Below, one piece after another: positions 20,772 to 30,024 of a stretch of 64,000 nucleotides of DNA (position 1 is its first letter; every line of letters starts with the position of its first letter). The stretch comes from Pseudomonas sp. GM18 (lineage in GTDB: Bacteria; Pseudomonadota; Gammaproteobacteria; Pseudomonadales; Pseudomonadaceae), in assembly GCF_000282195.1 (NCBI RefSeq), contig NZ_AKJT01000025.1:124001-188000 (forward strand), given 5' to 3'. The position numbers and the translations under genes were made by a program. The notes beneath the pieces were generated by a model, which searched no databases, was not told where the DNA came from, and saw only the letters and a program-made list of their open reading frames with translations.

Positions 20772-21317
20772 CTATCTGATTTCAATTGGCGTTCCGTCAG
20801 ACACCAATGTCCAGATTTTTCGCATATCGCTGTTAGTTACAGCAATGCAACCATCCGTCCAGTCCCATAGATGATGAAACGGTTGAAGCCATGCCCATCC
20901 GTTGGGTAGACCATGAATCATAATATTACCGCCTGGCGCATATCCATTATGACGAGCTGATGCTTCGTCCGCTGGGTTCGGATATGAGATGTGCAAGCTA
21001 AGGTACGCCATTGATTTTGGATTGCGCCAGTCGATGAAATAACGTCCCTCTGGCGTTTTCTCATCCCCCTCCCGTTGCTTTGCGCCGTCATCCGCGGCAG
21101 CTCCGAGAGCTATTCGATATTCAGCCAATACCACTCCCTCTCGCCACAATAACATGCGCCTTTCTTGCTTATTGACGGTTATAAGATCAGCATGTTTTTT
21201 TGGCTGATCAAACTCCGTGGTTGGAGCAGGACCTCCACCAAAACGAGCCATAATTTGCGTATATCCTAATACCGCTATGAGTAAAAAACTGCCAACAATA
21301 GTTAAGCGCTTGATCAT
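20772..21317 (-). CDS. L,D-transpeptidase family protein (YkuD/YafK-like)
   Basis: 181 aa from ATG 21317 (AAGGA 8 bp upstream; the frame to 21419 lacks one). One N-terminal membrane anchor/signal (about residues 5-22), then a YkuD domain: NIMIHGLPNG supplies the conserved His and TDGCIAVTNSD the catalytic Cys. The usual SxGC is DGC here, the version seen in YafK-type enzymes that act on peptidoglycan-linked Braun lipoprotein. Likely periplasmic cell-wall crosslinking or cleavage. Confidence 0.85.
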   Translation of the reverse strand: MIKRLTIVGSFLLIAVLGYTQIMARFGGGPAPTTEFDQPKKHADLITVNKQERRMLLWREGVVLAEYRIALGAAADDGAKQREGDEKTPEGRYFIDWRNPKSMAYLSLHISYPNPADEASARHNGYAPGGNIMIHGLPNGWAWLQPFHHLWDWTDGCIAVTNSDMRKIWTLVSDGTPIEIR

Positions 21318-21543
21318 GTAAAATCCTTTCAAGGAAAAAGCCACAGTCAGTCCAGATTGCGGCGCTCTCAACTCCCACCCCGATTTTCTGCCCGTGAGAA
21401 CCATCAACTGATGGTGCACGCTGGCGGGATCCTACAAAGCCAAAATCGGCGGTGCAAGGCACATTAAACTGAATGACCGTATATGGCCCGAAAGCAGTCA
21501 TGTCGGCCGAGATGAAGCTGCCCCTTGCAAAACCACTCCCCAC

Positions 21544-21583
21544 AAAAAAGCCCACTGACCGTCACCGGTTCAGTGGGCTTTCG
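21544..21583 (-). terminator. Terminator of mqo
   Basis: 10-bp stem AGCCCACTGA / TCAGTGGGCT with a T6 run on the minus strand, 14 bp after the mqo stop. The stem is nearly the same as the katG terminator. Confidence 0.88.
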
Positions 21584-21596
21584 ATTAGGCCTTTAG

Positions 21597-23234
21597 TTAC
21601 AGAGCCATATCCGCCGCAGCATTCTCTTTCTGCGCCTTAGGCTTCTCAGCCGGAGCAGCAGGAGCTGCCTGACCAATCACCGGCGGCGGAGTCAGCTCCA
21701 GCACCTTGGCGGTGTAAGCCCACTCCTGCGCAACCTTCTCAGGGCTGTTGTTCAGCTGAGTGCCATAGCTAGGCACAATCTGGTGCAGCTTTTCCTGCCA
21801 GGCAGGGGTGGCAACCTTGTCCTTGAACACTTTCTGCAGCACGGTCAGCATGATCGGTGCGGCAGTCGATGCGCCTGGCGATGCGCCCAGCAGACCAGCG
21901 ATGGTGCCGTCAGCGGAAGCAACGATTTCGGTACCCAACTTCAGCACGCCACCGGCGGCTTCATCACGCTTGATGATTTGCACGCGCTGGCCGGCTTGCC
22001 ACAGGCGCCAGTCTTCGGCTTTGGCGTTCGGGAAGTATTCTTTCAGGGCATTGAGGCGGTCTTCGTCAGACAGCATCAGTTGGCCTGCGAGGTACTCGAC
22101 CAGCGGGTATTCCTTGATGCCGACCTTGGTCATTGGCCACACGTTGTGTGTGGTAGTGGTGGTCAGCAGGTCCAGGTACGATCCTTCTTTGAGGAACTTG
22201 GTGCTGAAGGTCGCGAATGGGCCAAACAGGATGACGCGCTTGCCGTCCAGAATACGGGTGTCCAGGTGCGGAACCGACATTGGCGGTGCGCCAACGGAGG
22301 CTTTGCCGTAGGCCTTGGCCAGGTGTTGTTCGGCGATGGCCGGGTTATCGGTGACCAGGAACGAACCACCAACCGGGAAGCCTGCGTATTCCTGGGCTTC
22401 AGGAATGCCGGACTTCTGCAGCAGGTGCAGTGCACCGCCACCCGCGCCGATGAACACGAACTTGGCGTCGGTTTCGGTTTTGGTGCCGTCTTTCAGGTTT
22501 TTGTAGCTGACGCGCCAGCTGCCGTCTGCGTTCTTGGTGATGTCTTGCACTTCGCTAGACAACTTCAAGTCGAATTTCGGTGTGGTTTGCAGGTGCGCAA
22601 CGAACTGGCGGGTGATCTCGCCAAAGTTCATGTCGTTACCGAGCGGGCTCCAGGTGGCCGCGACTTTCTGGTTCGGGTCACGCCCTTCCATCATCAGCGG
22701 AACCCACTTCTTGATCACAGCCGGGTCTTCGGAGTACTGCATGCCGGCGAACAGCGGGCTTGCTTGCAGGGCTTCGTAGCGCTTCTTCAGGAACTTGATG
22801 TTGTCATCGCCCCACACAAAGCTCATGTGCGGAGTGGAGTTGATGAACGAACGCGGGTTCTTCAGCACGCCTTGCTGAACCTGCCAGGCCCAGAACTGAC
22901 GGGAGATCTGGAAGGCTTCGTTGATTTCAACGGCTTTCGCGATCTGGACGTTGCCCTTGTCGTCTTCCGGGGTGTAATTCAGCTCGGCCAGGGCGGAGTG
23001 GCCGGTACCGGCGTTGTTCCAGCCGTTGGAGCTTTCCAGGGCGACGCCGTCGAGGCGCTCGACCATTTCCATCGACAAGTCGGGTTCCAGCTCATTGAGC
23101 CATACACCCAGCGTTGCACTCATGATGCCGCCGCCAATGAGCAGCACATCAACTTTCTTTGCCTCCGCGTAAGCGGACGTGATCCCCATCGACAAAGCCA
23201 GCCCCAGCAGGGCCGTGTTCAGTTTCTTAAACAT
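21597..23234 (-). CDS. mqo: Malate:quinone oxidoreductase with N-terminal signal-like segment
   Basis: 545 aa FAD enzyme oxidising malate to oxaloacetate and reducing the quinone pool. FAD motif [13 protein letters not shown] at about 31-43, then the Mqo hallmarks [22 protein letters not shown] and [12 protein letters not shown]. Start ATG 23234 (AGG 8 bp upstream). The first 24 residues look like a Sec signal ending AYA, unusual for an enzyme thought to work at the cytoplasmic face. The C-terminus adds an Ala/Pro/Lys-rich tail of about 25 residues. Monocistronic with its own terminator. Confidence 0.93.
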   Translation of the reverse strand: MFKKLNTALLGLALSMGITSAYAEAKKVDVLLIGGGIMSATLGVWLNELEPDLSMEMVERLDGVALESSNGWNNAGTGHSALAELNYTPEDDKGNVQIAKAVEINEAFQISRQFWAWQVQQGVLKNPRSFINSTPHMSFVWGDDNIKFLKKRYEALQASPLFAGMQYSEDPAVIKKWVPLMMEGRDPNQKVAATWSPLGNDMNFGEITRQFVAHLQTTPKFDLKLSSEVQDITKNADGSWRVSYKNLKDGTKTETDAKFVFIGAGGGALHLLQKSGIPEAQEYAGFPVGGSFLVTDNPAIAEQHLAKAYGKASVGAPPMSVPHLDTRILDGKRVILFGPFATFSTKFLKEGSYLDLLTTTTTHNVWPMTKVGIKEYPLVEYLAGQLMLSDEDRLNALKEYFPNAKAEDWRLWQAGQRVQIIKRDEAAGGVLKLGTEIVASADGTIAGLLGASPGASTAAPIMLTVLQKVFKDKVATPAWQEKLHQIVPSYGTQLNNSPEKVAQEWAYTAKVLELTPPPVIGQAAPAAPAEKPKAQKENAAADMAL

Positions 23235-23446
23235 CTGTAGCACCTATGATAAACGCCATCCGCCTCCAATCCTCGATCAGCAGCAACCCAGGTGTACGGA
23301 TACGCAGGCAGCGTGCCGAGGGTTTCTGCATTCAGAAAGATTTGAAGGTGGGCACACAAGGCCGACGTGACTCCATCGACCTCAGTTATATGTCCCTCGT
23401 GCACTGACTTCTTATCATTATTGGCTCAGCTACTTGAGCGACATTG

Positions 23447-23509
23447 ATTCTGTCGCACGTCTGTGGACGTACGAACCGAATAAGTCAAACCAAGTTAATG
23501 CGACAGAAT
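23447..23509. repeat. 11-bp perfect inverted repeat in the mqo-acetyltransferase gap
   Basis: ATTCTGTCGCA at 23447-23457 is matched by TGCGACAGAAT at 23499-23509, 41 bp apart. It lies about 210 bp upstream of the mqo start in a 318-bp gap that otherwise holds no gene; it may be a regulator site or an RNA stem. Confidence 0.5.
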
Positions 23510-23552
23510 ATCACGCCTCGGCCAGCCTGCGCGCCCGAAAGGACTCAACAGT

Positions 23553-24263
23553 CTAGACGGGACGAAGCCCGCGCTCGGCGTTTTTGCTCAAACGATCCAG
23601 CACAAACGCCTTGGCGTTGCGCGTCATTTGGTCCAGATGCCGGTCACGCTGCTTCTCTGCATCGATCATTGCCCGCTTGCCGTGTTTGTGCAGCAGATAC
23701 GTATGTATCTGCCGCACCTCCAAAGAACTGTAGATCGAGGTGACATCCAACAGGCCCATCAGGCCTTCAGTGCCGTGATCCCGGGTGTTCATCAGCACCT
23801 GAGTACCACGCACGCCCAGCACTTGAAAGCCCATCGACTCGAACCAGGGCACCTTGGCGACGGTGCATGTCAACTCGGCATGCGGGTAGCGGCTGAGCAT
23901 GTCTTGCAGCATCGCCCGCGCGACGCCCTGTCGCCGGTGACTGGCCTGCACTGCCATGTACGCCACGCCGCAGGCCTCGGGATCGTCCTTGACCGGCAGG
24001 TACAGCAAAAAGCCGATGACCTTCTCAGGGTCTTCGTCGTCGGTGGCGACGATCAATTCGACCGCAATGCCTTTGGTGCCGCCGAGCGCTTCCAGGTACA
24101 AATGAACTTCATAGCCCACCGTGTATTGATAAACGTTGTACAACGGGTTGCTCGGCGCGATGCCTACCATGCTGATGTCGGTCAGGTTGTCGACGACCAT
24201 CTGCAGAATCTGGCTGTTGATGAGCTCCGGGCATGGAGTGGCAAAGTGGGTGAGCTGGGGCAT
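23553..24263 (-). CDS. GNAT-family N-acetyltransferase
   Basis: 236 aa. The acetyl-CoA site is in VQASHRRQGVARAMLQDML (R/Q-x-x-G-x-A) around residues 107-125, after the beta strand ACGVAYMAV. An extra C-terminal helical region of about 80 residues rich in Arg/Lys/His extends beyond a minimal GNAT. Substrate unknown. Confidence 0.85.
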   Translation of the reverse strand: MPQLTHFATPCPELINSQILQMVVDNLTDISMVGIAPSNPLYNVYQYTVGYEVHLYLEALGGTKGIAVELIVATDDEDPEKVIGFLLYLPVKDDPEACGVAYMAVQASHRRQGVARAMLQDMLSRYPHAELTCTVAKVPWFESMGFQVLGVRGTQVLMNTRDHGTEGLMGLLDVTSIYSSLEVRQIHTYLLHKHGKRAMIDAEKQRDRHLDQMTRNAKAFVLDRLSKNAERGLRPV

Positions 24264-24340
24264 TGCGTTTCTGACTCCGGATCAAGGCTTACTGAACATC
24301 AGCCCCACTATTGTCACAGATCGAGCACCCTGCGGGAAAA

Positions 24341-24910
24341 TCAACGCTGCGGCGCGACGATGCGGAAGCGGATGTTGATGTCGTTGGAGACCACCGTATC
24401 GGCCCACTCCCCTTCCCCGATCTTGAAGTCGCTGCGTTTGAGAATGATGTCGCCATCGAAAATCCCGATAGCCTGCTCCGGCTTCAACAGCACCTTCACC
24501 TGCAACTCGCGCGTCATGCCCCTGAGGTTAAGTTTGCCGGTGATCAGGTAGCGCTGATTGCCCAGTGCTTTTACCCGGGTCGACTCAAAGGTCGCCACCG
24601 GATAATCCTCTGTGTTGAACCAGGCAGGCTTTTGTAGCTCGGTATTGGCATCGCTGCTGCCGGCGTCGATGCTCGCAAGGTCGATGGTCATCCTGGCGTG
24701 GGCCGCGGTGGGGTTCTCCGTGTCGAAATCGAGCGTGGCGTCGAACTTGCCAAAGGTGCCGTAGACCCTGGAGCCGAACTGGTTATAGGTGAAGGAGATC
24801 TTGCTGGCGGTGGTGTTCACCCGGGTGTATTCGACGGCTTGGGCGCAGGGCAAGGCGCCGATCGTGAGGATGGCAAGCAATGCGGCTAAACGCGGGAATC
24901 GAAAGTGCAT
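24341..24910 (-). CDS. YceI-family periplasmic protein
   Basis: 189 aa with a clear signal peptide cleaved after AQA (about residue 25). The mature protein is a lipocalin-like barrel: SKISFTYNQFG, the DLASIDAGSSDANTELQKPAWF region, YPVATFES and LTGKLNLRGMTRE-like strand. YceI proteins bind polyisoprenoids. It is transcribed towards the acetyltransferase with a 77-bp gap. Confidence 0.9.
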   Translation of the reverse strand: MHFRFPRLAALLAILTIGALPCAQAVEYTRVNTTASKISFTYNQFGSRVYGTFGKFDATLDFDTENPTAAHARMTIDLASIDAGSSDANTELQKPAWFNTEDYPVATFESTRVKALGNQRYLITGKLNLRGMTRELQVKVLLKPEQAIGIFDGDIILKRSDFKIGEGEWADTVVSNDINIRFRIVAPQR

Positions 24911-25020
24911 GGAACTCTCCGGGTGGAACGCCCTTCAGGAGTTGAAGTGCCGCACCCGTGTGGCTGCGATAGCTGGACTTAAGCAAATATTCGAGGGTTA
25001 TTCCAGCCAAACTACGCTCC

Positions 25021-25051
25021 GTAGCAGCTGCCGAGCTCGCGAGGCAGCTGC
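25021..25051. repeat. Single REP hairpin
   Basis: GTAGCAGCTGCCGAGCTCGC then GAGGCAGCTGC: one self-complementary unit between yceI and the MocR gene. Confidence 0.75.
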
Positions 25052-25094
25052 TTCAGGTCGCATTACACCTTAAGAATTCGTCTGTAGGGGCTGA

Positions 25095-26426
25095 CTATGT
25101 ATAAGCCCCCACCATCCACTTCACTTTCTCCAGCGCCTCTCGCAGCGCGCCCATCTCCACGGAGCCCAGCGCAAGACGAAACGCGTGCGGGACATTGGCC
25201 GACGTGGCAAACGGTTCGGCGGTAGAGACCGACACGTTTTCCCGCATCAACGCCATGGCGATCTGGTCGGCCCGTGCGTCTTCCGACAATGGCAACCAAA
25301 GAAAATACGACGATGGGTGGCGAATACAGCGCAGCCCCGCCAGTACCTCGCCGGCCACGATTTGCCTGGCCTGCGCATCCCGGCGCTTTTCGGCTTCCAG
25401 TTGCATGACGGTGCCGTCATCAAGCCAGGTGGTGGCAATCGCCGTCATCACACCCGGGGTATTCCAGGTGGTCGCCTTGATCGTGCGCTCCAGCGCGGGC
25501 ACGTTCTGCAGGGGGGCGGCGACGAAGCCTACGCGCAATCCGGTGGCCACGCTTTTGGACAGCCCTGACACGTAAATCGTCCTCTCGGGGGCGAGTACCG
25601 CCAGCGGTGCGGGGGGATTCTCCGCGAGGAAGGCGTAAGCGGCGTCCTCAATGATCAGCAGCCCATGCTCGCGCGCAATCGTCACCAGGTGTTCGCGTTG
25701 CTCGGCACTCATCACCCAGCCCAGCGGATTGTGCAGGGTCGGCATCGTGTACACCGCCCGCACGCGTCGATGGCGGCACAGGCTTTCCAGCGCCTGCAGA
25801 TCAGGCCCGTGATCGAGCACCGGAATGGGCACGATTTCAAGGTGCAGCGTGTCGGCCAGGACTTTGAATCCCGGGTAGGTCAATGCGTCGGCTGCAATCA
25901 CGTCACCGGGTTGCAACAGCGCCATCATCGTCACCGCCAGCCCTTGCTGGGCGCCAGTGACGATCAGCACTTGCTCAGCCTCAACCGTCAGCCCTCGAAC
26001 GCGTAAATGGCGCGCCACAGCGGCGCGCTCATGCGGGCGCCCGGCGTGTGGCTGGTAGCGCAGAAGCGCTTCCAGATCGCCGGCCGAGGCGAGCTGGCGC
26101 AGGGCATTGCGCAACAGTTCGGCCTGCCCGGGAAGCGCCGGGTAGTTGAAGTTCAGGTCGGTCATGCCGGCGGCAACGCTGTGTTGATCGATAGCCTGGT
26201 TGGGCGACCACGAGGTTTCCCTGACGAACGTCCCCCGCCCCGTCTCCCCGCTGACCAGGCCCATGGCTTCCAACTCCGCATAGACTCGGCTTGCCGTCAC
26301 CAGGGCCAGGCCTTCCGTGGTCGCCAACTGGCGGTGGGTCGGTAGGCGCGTGCCCGGCAACAGGCGTCCTGAACGGATATCCGCGGCAAACGTATCCACC
26401 AGTGATTTGTAGCGGGAACGAGGCAT
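25095..26426 (-). CDS. MocR-type GntR/aminotransferase fusion regulator
   Basis: 443 aa from ATG 26426; the longer frame to 26741 overlaps the divergent gene and is not family-like. Residues 5-70 form a GntR winged helix (LPTHRQLATTEGLALVTASRVYAEL in two parts). The rest is a fold-type I aminotransferase domain with the PLP lysine K291 in SGLSKSVATG. Such proteins use PLP or aminated PLP as effector. It is divergent from an EamA exporter over 90 bp and probably regulates it. Confidence 0.9.
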   Translation of the reverse strand: MPRSRYKSLVDTFAADIRSGRLLPGTRLPTHRQLATTEGLALVTASRVYAELEAMGLVSGETGRGTFVRETSWSPNQAIDQHSVAAGMTDLNFNYPALPGQAELLRNALRQLASAGDLEALLRYQPHAGRPHERAAVARHLRVRGLTVEAEQVLIVTGAQQGLAVTMMALLQPGDVIAADALTYPGFKVLADTLHLEIVPIPVLDHGPDLQALESLCRHRRVRAVYTMPTLHNPLGWVMSAEQREHLVTIAREHGLLIIEDAAYAFLAENPPAPLAVLAPERTIYVSGLSKSVATGLRVGFVAAPLQNVPALERTIKATTWNTPGVMTAIATTWLDDGTVMQLEAEKRRDAQARQIVAGEVLAGLRCIRHPSSYFLWLPLSEDARADQIAMALMRENVSVSTAEPFATSANVPHAFRLALGSVEMGALREALEKVKWMVGAYT

Positions 26427-26516
26427 GAGCAGATGTATCCATGACAATATTTTGATTGTATTGAGTTTCGTCCATACGATGCCTCCCATGCAACCTGAGC
26501 ATGAAGGGGATCCAGA

Positions 26517-27413
26517 ATGGAACGTACATCCAACCTGCAACACCACACCACGGAAAAGACCACGAGCGGATGGCTCAACGGATTCATCGGCGTGCTCATC
26601 TTCAGCGGCTCGCTGCCGGCGACACGGGTGGCCGTTCTGGAGTTCGATCCGGTCTTCCTGACGGTTGCCCGGGCCAGTATCGCTGCCATTCTGGCGCTGT
26701 GCATGCTGATGCTCTTCAAGGAAAAACGGCCAGCCAGGCATCAGCTGCTCTCCCTGGCAATCGTGGCCCTGGGCGTTGTATTAGGGTTTCCGCTGTTGAC
26801 CGCACTGGCGCTGCAATATGTAACGTCTGCGCACTCCATCGTCTTCGTTGGCCTGTTGCCGCTCGCCACCGCAGCCTTCGGGGTCTGGCGCGGTGGCGAG
26901 CGACCCCGGCCGGTGTTCTGGTTCTTCTCGGTGCTGGGCAGCCTGCTGGTGGTGGGGTTTGCCGTCTCCCAGGGCCTGACGGCTTCGCCGGCGGGAGACA
27001 TTCTGATGTTGCTGGCCATCCTGGCGTGCGGGCTGGGCTATGCCGAAGGTGCGAAGCTTTCCAAGACACTGGGAGGCTGGCAGGTGATTTCCTGGGCCCT
27101 GGCGCTGTCGCTGCCCGTCATGGTTCCGCTGACCTGGTTGCTGGCCCCGCCTTCGCTCTCGGCAATCACCCCGCCCGCGTGGTTGAGCCTGGCTTACGTG
27201 TCGCTGTTCAGCATGTTGATTGGCTTTGTGTTCTGGTATCGCGGCCTGGCTCAGGGCGGAATTGCCGCCGTTGGCCAGCTTCAGCTGCTGCAGCCATTTT
27301 TTGGTCTGGCGCTGGCGGCCACGCTGCTGCATGAGCAGGTCAGCCTTGGCATGCTGGGGGTGACCGCGGCGGTGATTCTTTGCGTGGCCGGGGCACGCAA
27401 ATTCTCGAAATAG
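26517..27413 (+). CDS. DMT-superfamily exporter (EamA family)
   Basis: 298 aa with about ten membrane segments made of two EamA repeats; the second ends with the typical LQPFFGLALAATLLHEQVS. AAGGGGA precedes ATG 26517. Likely exports an amino acid or other metabolite under control of the divergent MocR regulator, an arrangement common for this pair of families. Confidence 0.88.
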   Translation: MERTSNLQHHTTEKTTSGWLNGFIGVLIFSGSLPATRVAVLEFDPVFLTVARASIAAILALCMLMLFKEKRPARHQLLSLAIVALGVVLGFPLLTALALQYVTSAHSIVFVGLLPLATAAFGVWRGGERPRPVFWFFSVLGSLLVVGFAVSQGLTASPAGDILMLLAILACGLGYAEGAKLSKTLGGWQVISWALALSLPVMVPLTWLLAPPSLSAITPPAWLSLAYVSLFSMLIGFVFWYRGLAQGGIAAVGQLQLLQPFFGLALAATLLHEQVSLGMLGVTAAVILCVAGARKFSK

Positions 27414-27555
27414 ACAGCTCGGTCGGAAACCGACTGTTGGTCAGCCTTCGGGGCCACAGGAAGACTAATCTTTTAATGTAAGGGCTGAATTGTCGTGGTG
27501 GACCGGCCTCCGGGATGTTACCGGTCCATCGCAGTACTGGAGAGGAGGAATGAAA

Positions 27556-28101
27556 ATGGCCAACTTCGCGAAAAAATTGCCGGTGCACACCGACGAAGAC
27601 AAAACCAGTCGGCAGCCGGTGGTGCAAGACCCTTGGCGGCCCCTGGAAAAACTGCGTCAACAGGTTGATCACCTGTTCGAAGACTTCAATCGTGGCTCTA
27701 TGCTGACACCCTTCAGACGTGGTCTGTTTGATGTCGAACCGTTCTGGAGCCGGGACTTTATCGGTCGCAGCCTGCCTGCCGTGGACATCACCGAGAAAGA
27801 TGAAAGCTTCGAAATAACCGCAGAACTGCCAGGCATGGACCAGGATAATATCGAGCTCACACTGTCCAACGGCAACCTGATCATCAAGGGTGAAAAGAAA
27901 GAGGACAAGGAAGAAAAAAGAACAGGCTATCACCTGTCGGAGCGTCACTATGGCTCCTTTCAGCGGGCATTCAGCCTGCCTAAAGGCGTCGACACCGACA
28001 AGATCGAAGCCAGTTTCAACAAAGGTGTGTTGAGCATTTCGCTGCCAAAAAGGCCCGAAGCCATCAGCGCGGATAAACGGGTACCCATCAAATCCCGCTA
28101 A
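27556..28101 (+). CDS. Hsp20 small heat-shock chaperone
   Basis: 181 aa. The alpha-crystallin domain runs from about residue 70 (PAVDITEKDESFEITAELPG) to the signature FNKGVLSISLPK, with an I-x-I-like KRVPIK end. AGGAGG lies 7 bp before ATG 27556; ATG 27550 is too close to it. The acidic, proline-poor N-terminus is typical of the heat-resistance-island type sHsp. ATP-independent holdase acting in the cytosol. First gene of the stress module; no sigma-32 promoter was recognised. Confidence 0.92.
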   Translation: MANFAKKLPVHTDEDKTSRQPVVQDPWRPLEKLRQQVDHLFEDFNRGSMLTPFRRGLFDVEPFWSRDFIGRSLPAVDITEKDESFEITAELPGMDQDNIELTLSNGNLIIKGEKKEDKEEKRTGYHLSERHYGSFQRAFSLPKGVDTDKIEASFNKGVLSISLPKRPEAISADKRVPIKSR

Positions 28102-28130
28102 CTCGCCGAGACCGCCCTTGACGCAACCAG

Positions 28131-28166
28131 AAGCCCCTTGTCGGGAAACCGGCGAGGGGCTTTTTT
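28131..28166 (+). terminator. Terminator of hsp20
   Basis: Stem AAGCCCCT(T) / (G)AGGGGCTT around a GTCGGGAAACCGGC core, then T6. The same sequence, nearly identical, ends the second usp gene at 32602. Confidence 0.9.
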
Positions 28167-28182
28167 GTACGTTCATGGGCAG

Positions 28183-28196
28183 TTGATTTTTATCAA
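28183..28196. promoter_or_regulatory. Perfect ANR/FNR-type box in a convergent gap
   Basis: TTGAT-TTTT-ATCAA, an exact palindrome match to the FNR/ANR consensus, placed just after the stop of the usp gene and after the hsp20 terminator, where no annotated promoter is expected. Confidence 0.55.
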
Positions 28197-28202
28197 TCGA
28201 GG

Positions 28203-29153
28203 TCACACGGGTTCATCTTCTCTGTCGATCCGGGGCAATGGCTTGACGATCGTCAGGCTGCAGGGTGACCGGTTCAATACGCTTTCTGCCGTACTGCCGA
28301 TGAATATATCGATCCCCCGATGGTAGGTCGTTCCGAGCACCACCATGTCGAAGGCATGTTGTTGCGCGAAATGGGCAATGACCTTGGGAGGGATGCCGGG
28401 CAGCAGATGGCGCCGTTGTTTCTCGACTCCATAGCGTTCGGCAAGCGCTTCAAAGGCCTCCAACTGGGCATCGTTGACGGCGTCTCTCAAACTGCCATCG
28501 AGTGTCGCTGTCGGCACATTCACTTGCGCCTCCCCCAACTCCGACCAGCCGCTGACATTGAGCAGGTGCAAGGTGGCGCCACAGGATTCGGCCAGGCTTG
28601 AGGCAAGGTCGAGAATCCGGTCATTGAGCCCCAGGGTCAGCGCCTCCAGATGGGACAGGTCGATGGTGGCGAGTATGCTCAACGGCTTCGGATTCGTAGC
28701 ATCGATAACCAGGTGTAACGGTGCCGGACAGTCACGCAGCAACTGCCAGTCCAGGGGCCGGTGGAAGGCGCGGTCGAGCGCCGACACGCGCTGGGTGTCC
28801 TTGATCACCAGGTCCGCATGGAAGTCATTCACGTACTCCAGCAGATGCGCCAGGGTCGGTCTGGCCCACACTACTTCAGAGCTCACCTGCACGCCTTCGC
28901 ATCGCTGAAACCGGGCTTGCTGCTCCAGCCAGTGACGATGTACCTGCAAGTAACCTTCCCGCGCCTGAGCCATGGCGTCGTGGTCAAACAGACCGGCCGC
29001 CGCCAGCGCCTGGACATAATCGAAAGCGACAATGTGCAGCATCGCACCGGTTGCACAGGCCAGGGCCCGCGCCCGATCGAACGCCGGGGTACGGACCATT
29101 TCGGTTGGGGCAATCAATAGCAAACGTTGAATTCTCACCCTCACCCACCTCAT
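28203..29153 (-). CDS. Tandem universal stress protein
   Basis: About 316 aa with two Usp domains. The second has the ATP-binding pattern VVLGTTYHRG then FIGSTAESVL (G-2x-G-9x-G-S/T). The frame is open to 29219; ATG 29153 or the GTGs at 29144 and 29138 are the likely starts because the ANR box at 29206 lies upstream of them. It has a paralogue at 31638. The predicted role is survival under energy or oxygen limitation, from the family and the promoter. Confidence 0.9.
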   Translation of the reverse strand: MRWVRVRIQRLLLIAPTEMVRTPAFDRARALACATGAMLHIVAFDYVQALAAAGLFDHDAMAQAREGYLQVHRHWLEQQARFQRCEGVQVSSEVVWARPTLAHLLEYVNDFHADLVIKDTQRVSALDRAFHRPLDWQLLRDCPAPLHLVIDATNPKPLSILATIDLSHLEALTLGLNDRILDLASSLAESCGATLHLLNVSGWSELGEAQVNVPTATLDGSLRDAVNDAQLEAFEALAERYGVEKQRRHLLPGIPPKVIAHFAQQHAFDMVVLGTTYHRGIDIFIGSTAESVLNRSPCSLTIVKPLPRIDREDEPV

Positions 29154-29205
29154 CTGGATAGCTTCAGGTTGTGACTCAAGTATCGGGGGCTCTCGCCATG
29201 CGGCT

Positions 29206-29219
29206 CTGATTTTTATCAA
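29206..29219 (-). promoter_or_regulatory. ANR/FNR box upstream of the first usp gene
   Basis: Reads TTGAT-AAAA-ATCAG on the minus strand, one mismatch to TTGAT-N4-ATCAA. Centred 60-75 bp before the possible usp starts, it would place a class II transcription start near 29171. Confidence 0.75.
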
Positions 29220-29308
29220 ATAATGGCCGGCCAGCGATCGGCTTACCGCCCGACGCTTGAACCCTGCCTCGTGGGGCCAAGACTGCGCTCGTTACCCCCT
29301 CCCCGAGG

Positions 29309-29322
29309 TTGATTTACATCAA
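29309..29322 (+). promoter_or_regulatory. ANR/FNR box upstream of the GNAT gene
   Basis: Perfect TTGAT-TTAC-ATCAA, 136 bp before the GNAT start. A degenerate copy (CTGAT-CCAG-ATCAG) lies at 29356-29369. Confidence 0.75.
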
Positions 29323-29457
29323 ATACCCGCCAATGAACGCCCTCGTGGCGGGTGTCTGATCCAGATCAGATTCAAGGGCTGCCAGTGGCGTAGAAATGAA
29401 TCAACCGCGTGGTGGGTGAATACGCACCGACCTTTCAAACAAGATGGAGGATCATCC

Positions 29458-30024
29458 ATGCTCACTGTCAAAGACCACAATGATCGGGCCGCGGCCGCCT
29501 ATGCCGCAGTCACCGGAAAGTACTGGATCGAAGCGCTCAAGGACGGCCGCCATGTGCTGATCCGGCCACTGCTGGAAAAGGACCGCGAACTTGAATACGC
29601 CTTCATCAAGCGCCTGTCGCCCGAGTCCCGGCACATGCGTTTTCTCGCGCAGATCAACGAGCCCGGCGCCGCCATGCTCGATCAGTTGATGGACACCGAT
29701 AACAAACAGCGCATGGCTTACATCGCGCTGGTTCACGAAAACGGCAAATTGATTGAAATCGGCATCAGCCGCTACGCCGCCACGTCGGAACATGAGTGTG
29801 AGTGCGCAGTGACGGTCGCCGATGAATGGCAGCATCTGGGCCTCGGCACCGCCTTGATGGAACATCTGATCAAGGCCGCCCGCAGAAACGGTTTTCATCA
29901 GATGTATTCGATCGACGCCTCAAACAATATCCCCATGCGCGACCTGGCCAAAGCCTTGGATTTCGAGAGGCACAATGACCCCAACGACAGCCATCAGGTT
30001 ATCCATAGTCTGTATATGTCGTAA
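29458..30024 (+). CDS. GNAT acetyltransferase of the stress module
   Basis: 188 aa from ATG 29458, with GGAGGATC 8 bp upstream; the frame to 29257 has no such site and would span the ANR boxes. It resembles the C-terminal acetyltransferase domain of Pat-type protein lysine acetyltransferases: LIRPLLEKDRELEYAFIKRL, then the acetyl-CoA loop DEWQHLGLGTALM. An ATP-grasp-like part is absent. It may acetylate metabolic enzymes under low oxygen; this is inferred from family and promoter. Confidence 0.87.
   Translation: MLTVKDHNDRAAAAYAAVTGKYWIEALKDGRHVLIRPLLEKDRELEYAFIKRLSPESRHMRFLAQINEPGAAMLDQLMDTDNKQRMAYIALVHENGKLIEIGISRYAATSEHECECAVTVADEWQHLGLGTALMEHLIKAARRNGFHQMYSIDASNNIPMRDLAKALDFERHNDPNDSHQVIHSLYMS

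Noticed and set aside
21783..23240. 485-aa plus-strand ORF opposite mqo
   Set aside because: Antisense shadow of mqo without motifs.
29356..29369. Degenerate box CTGAT-CCAG-ATCAG before the GNAT gene
   Set aside because: Both outer T and A are lost; noted only as accompaniment to the perfect site at 29309.
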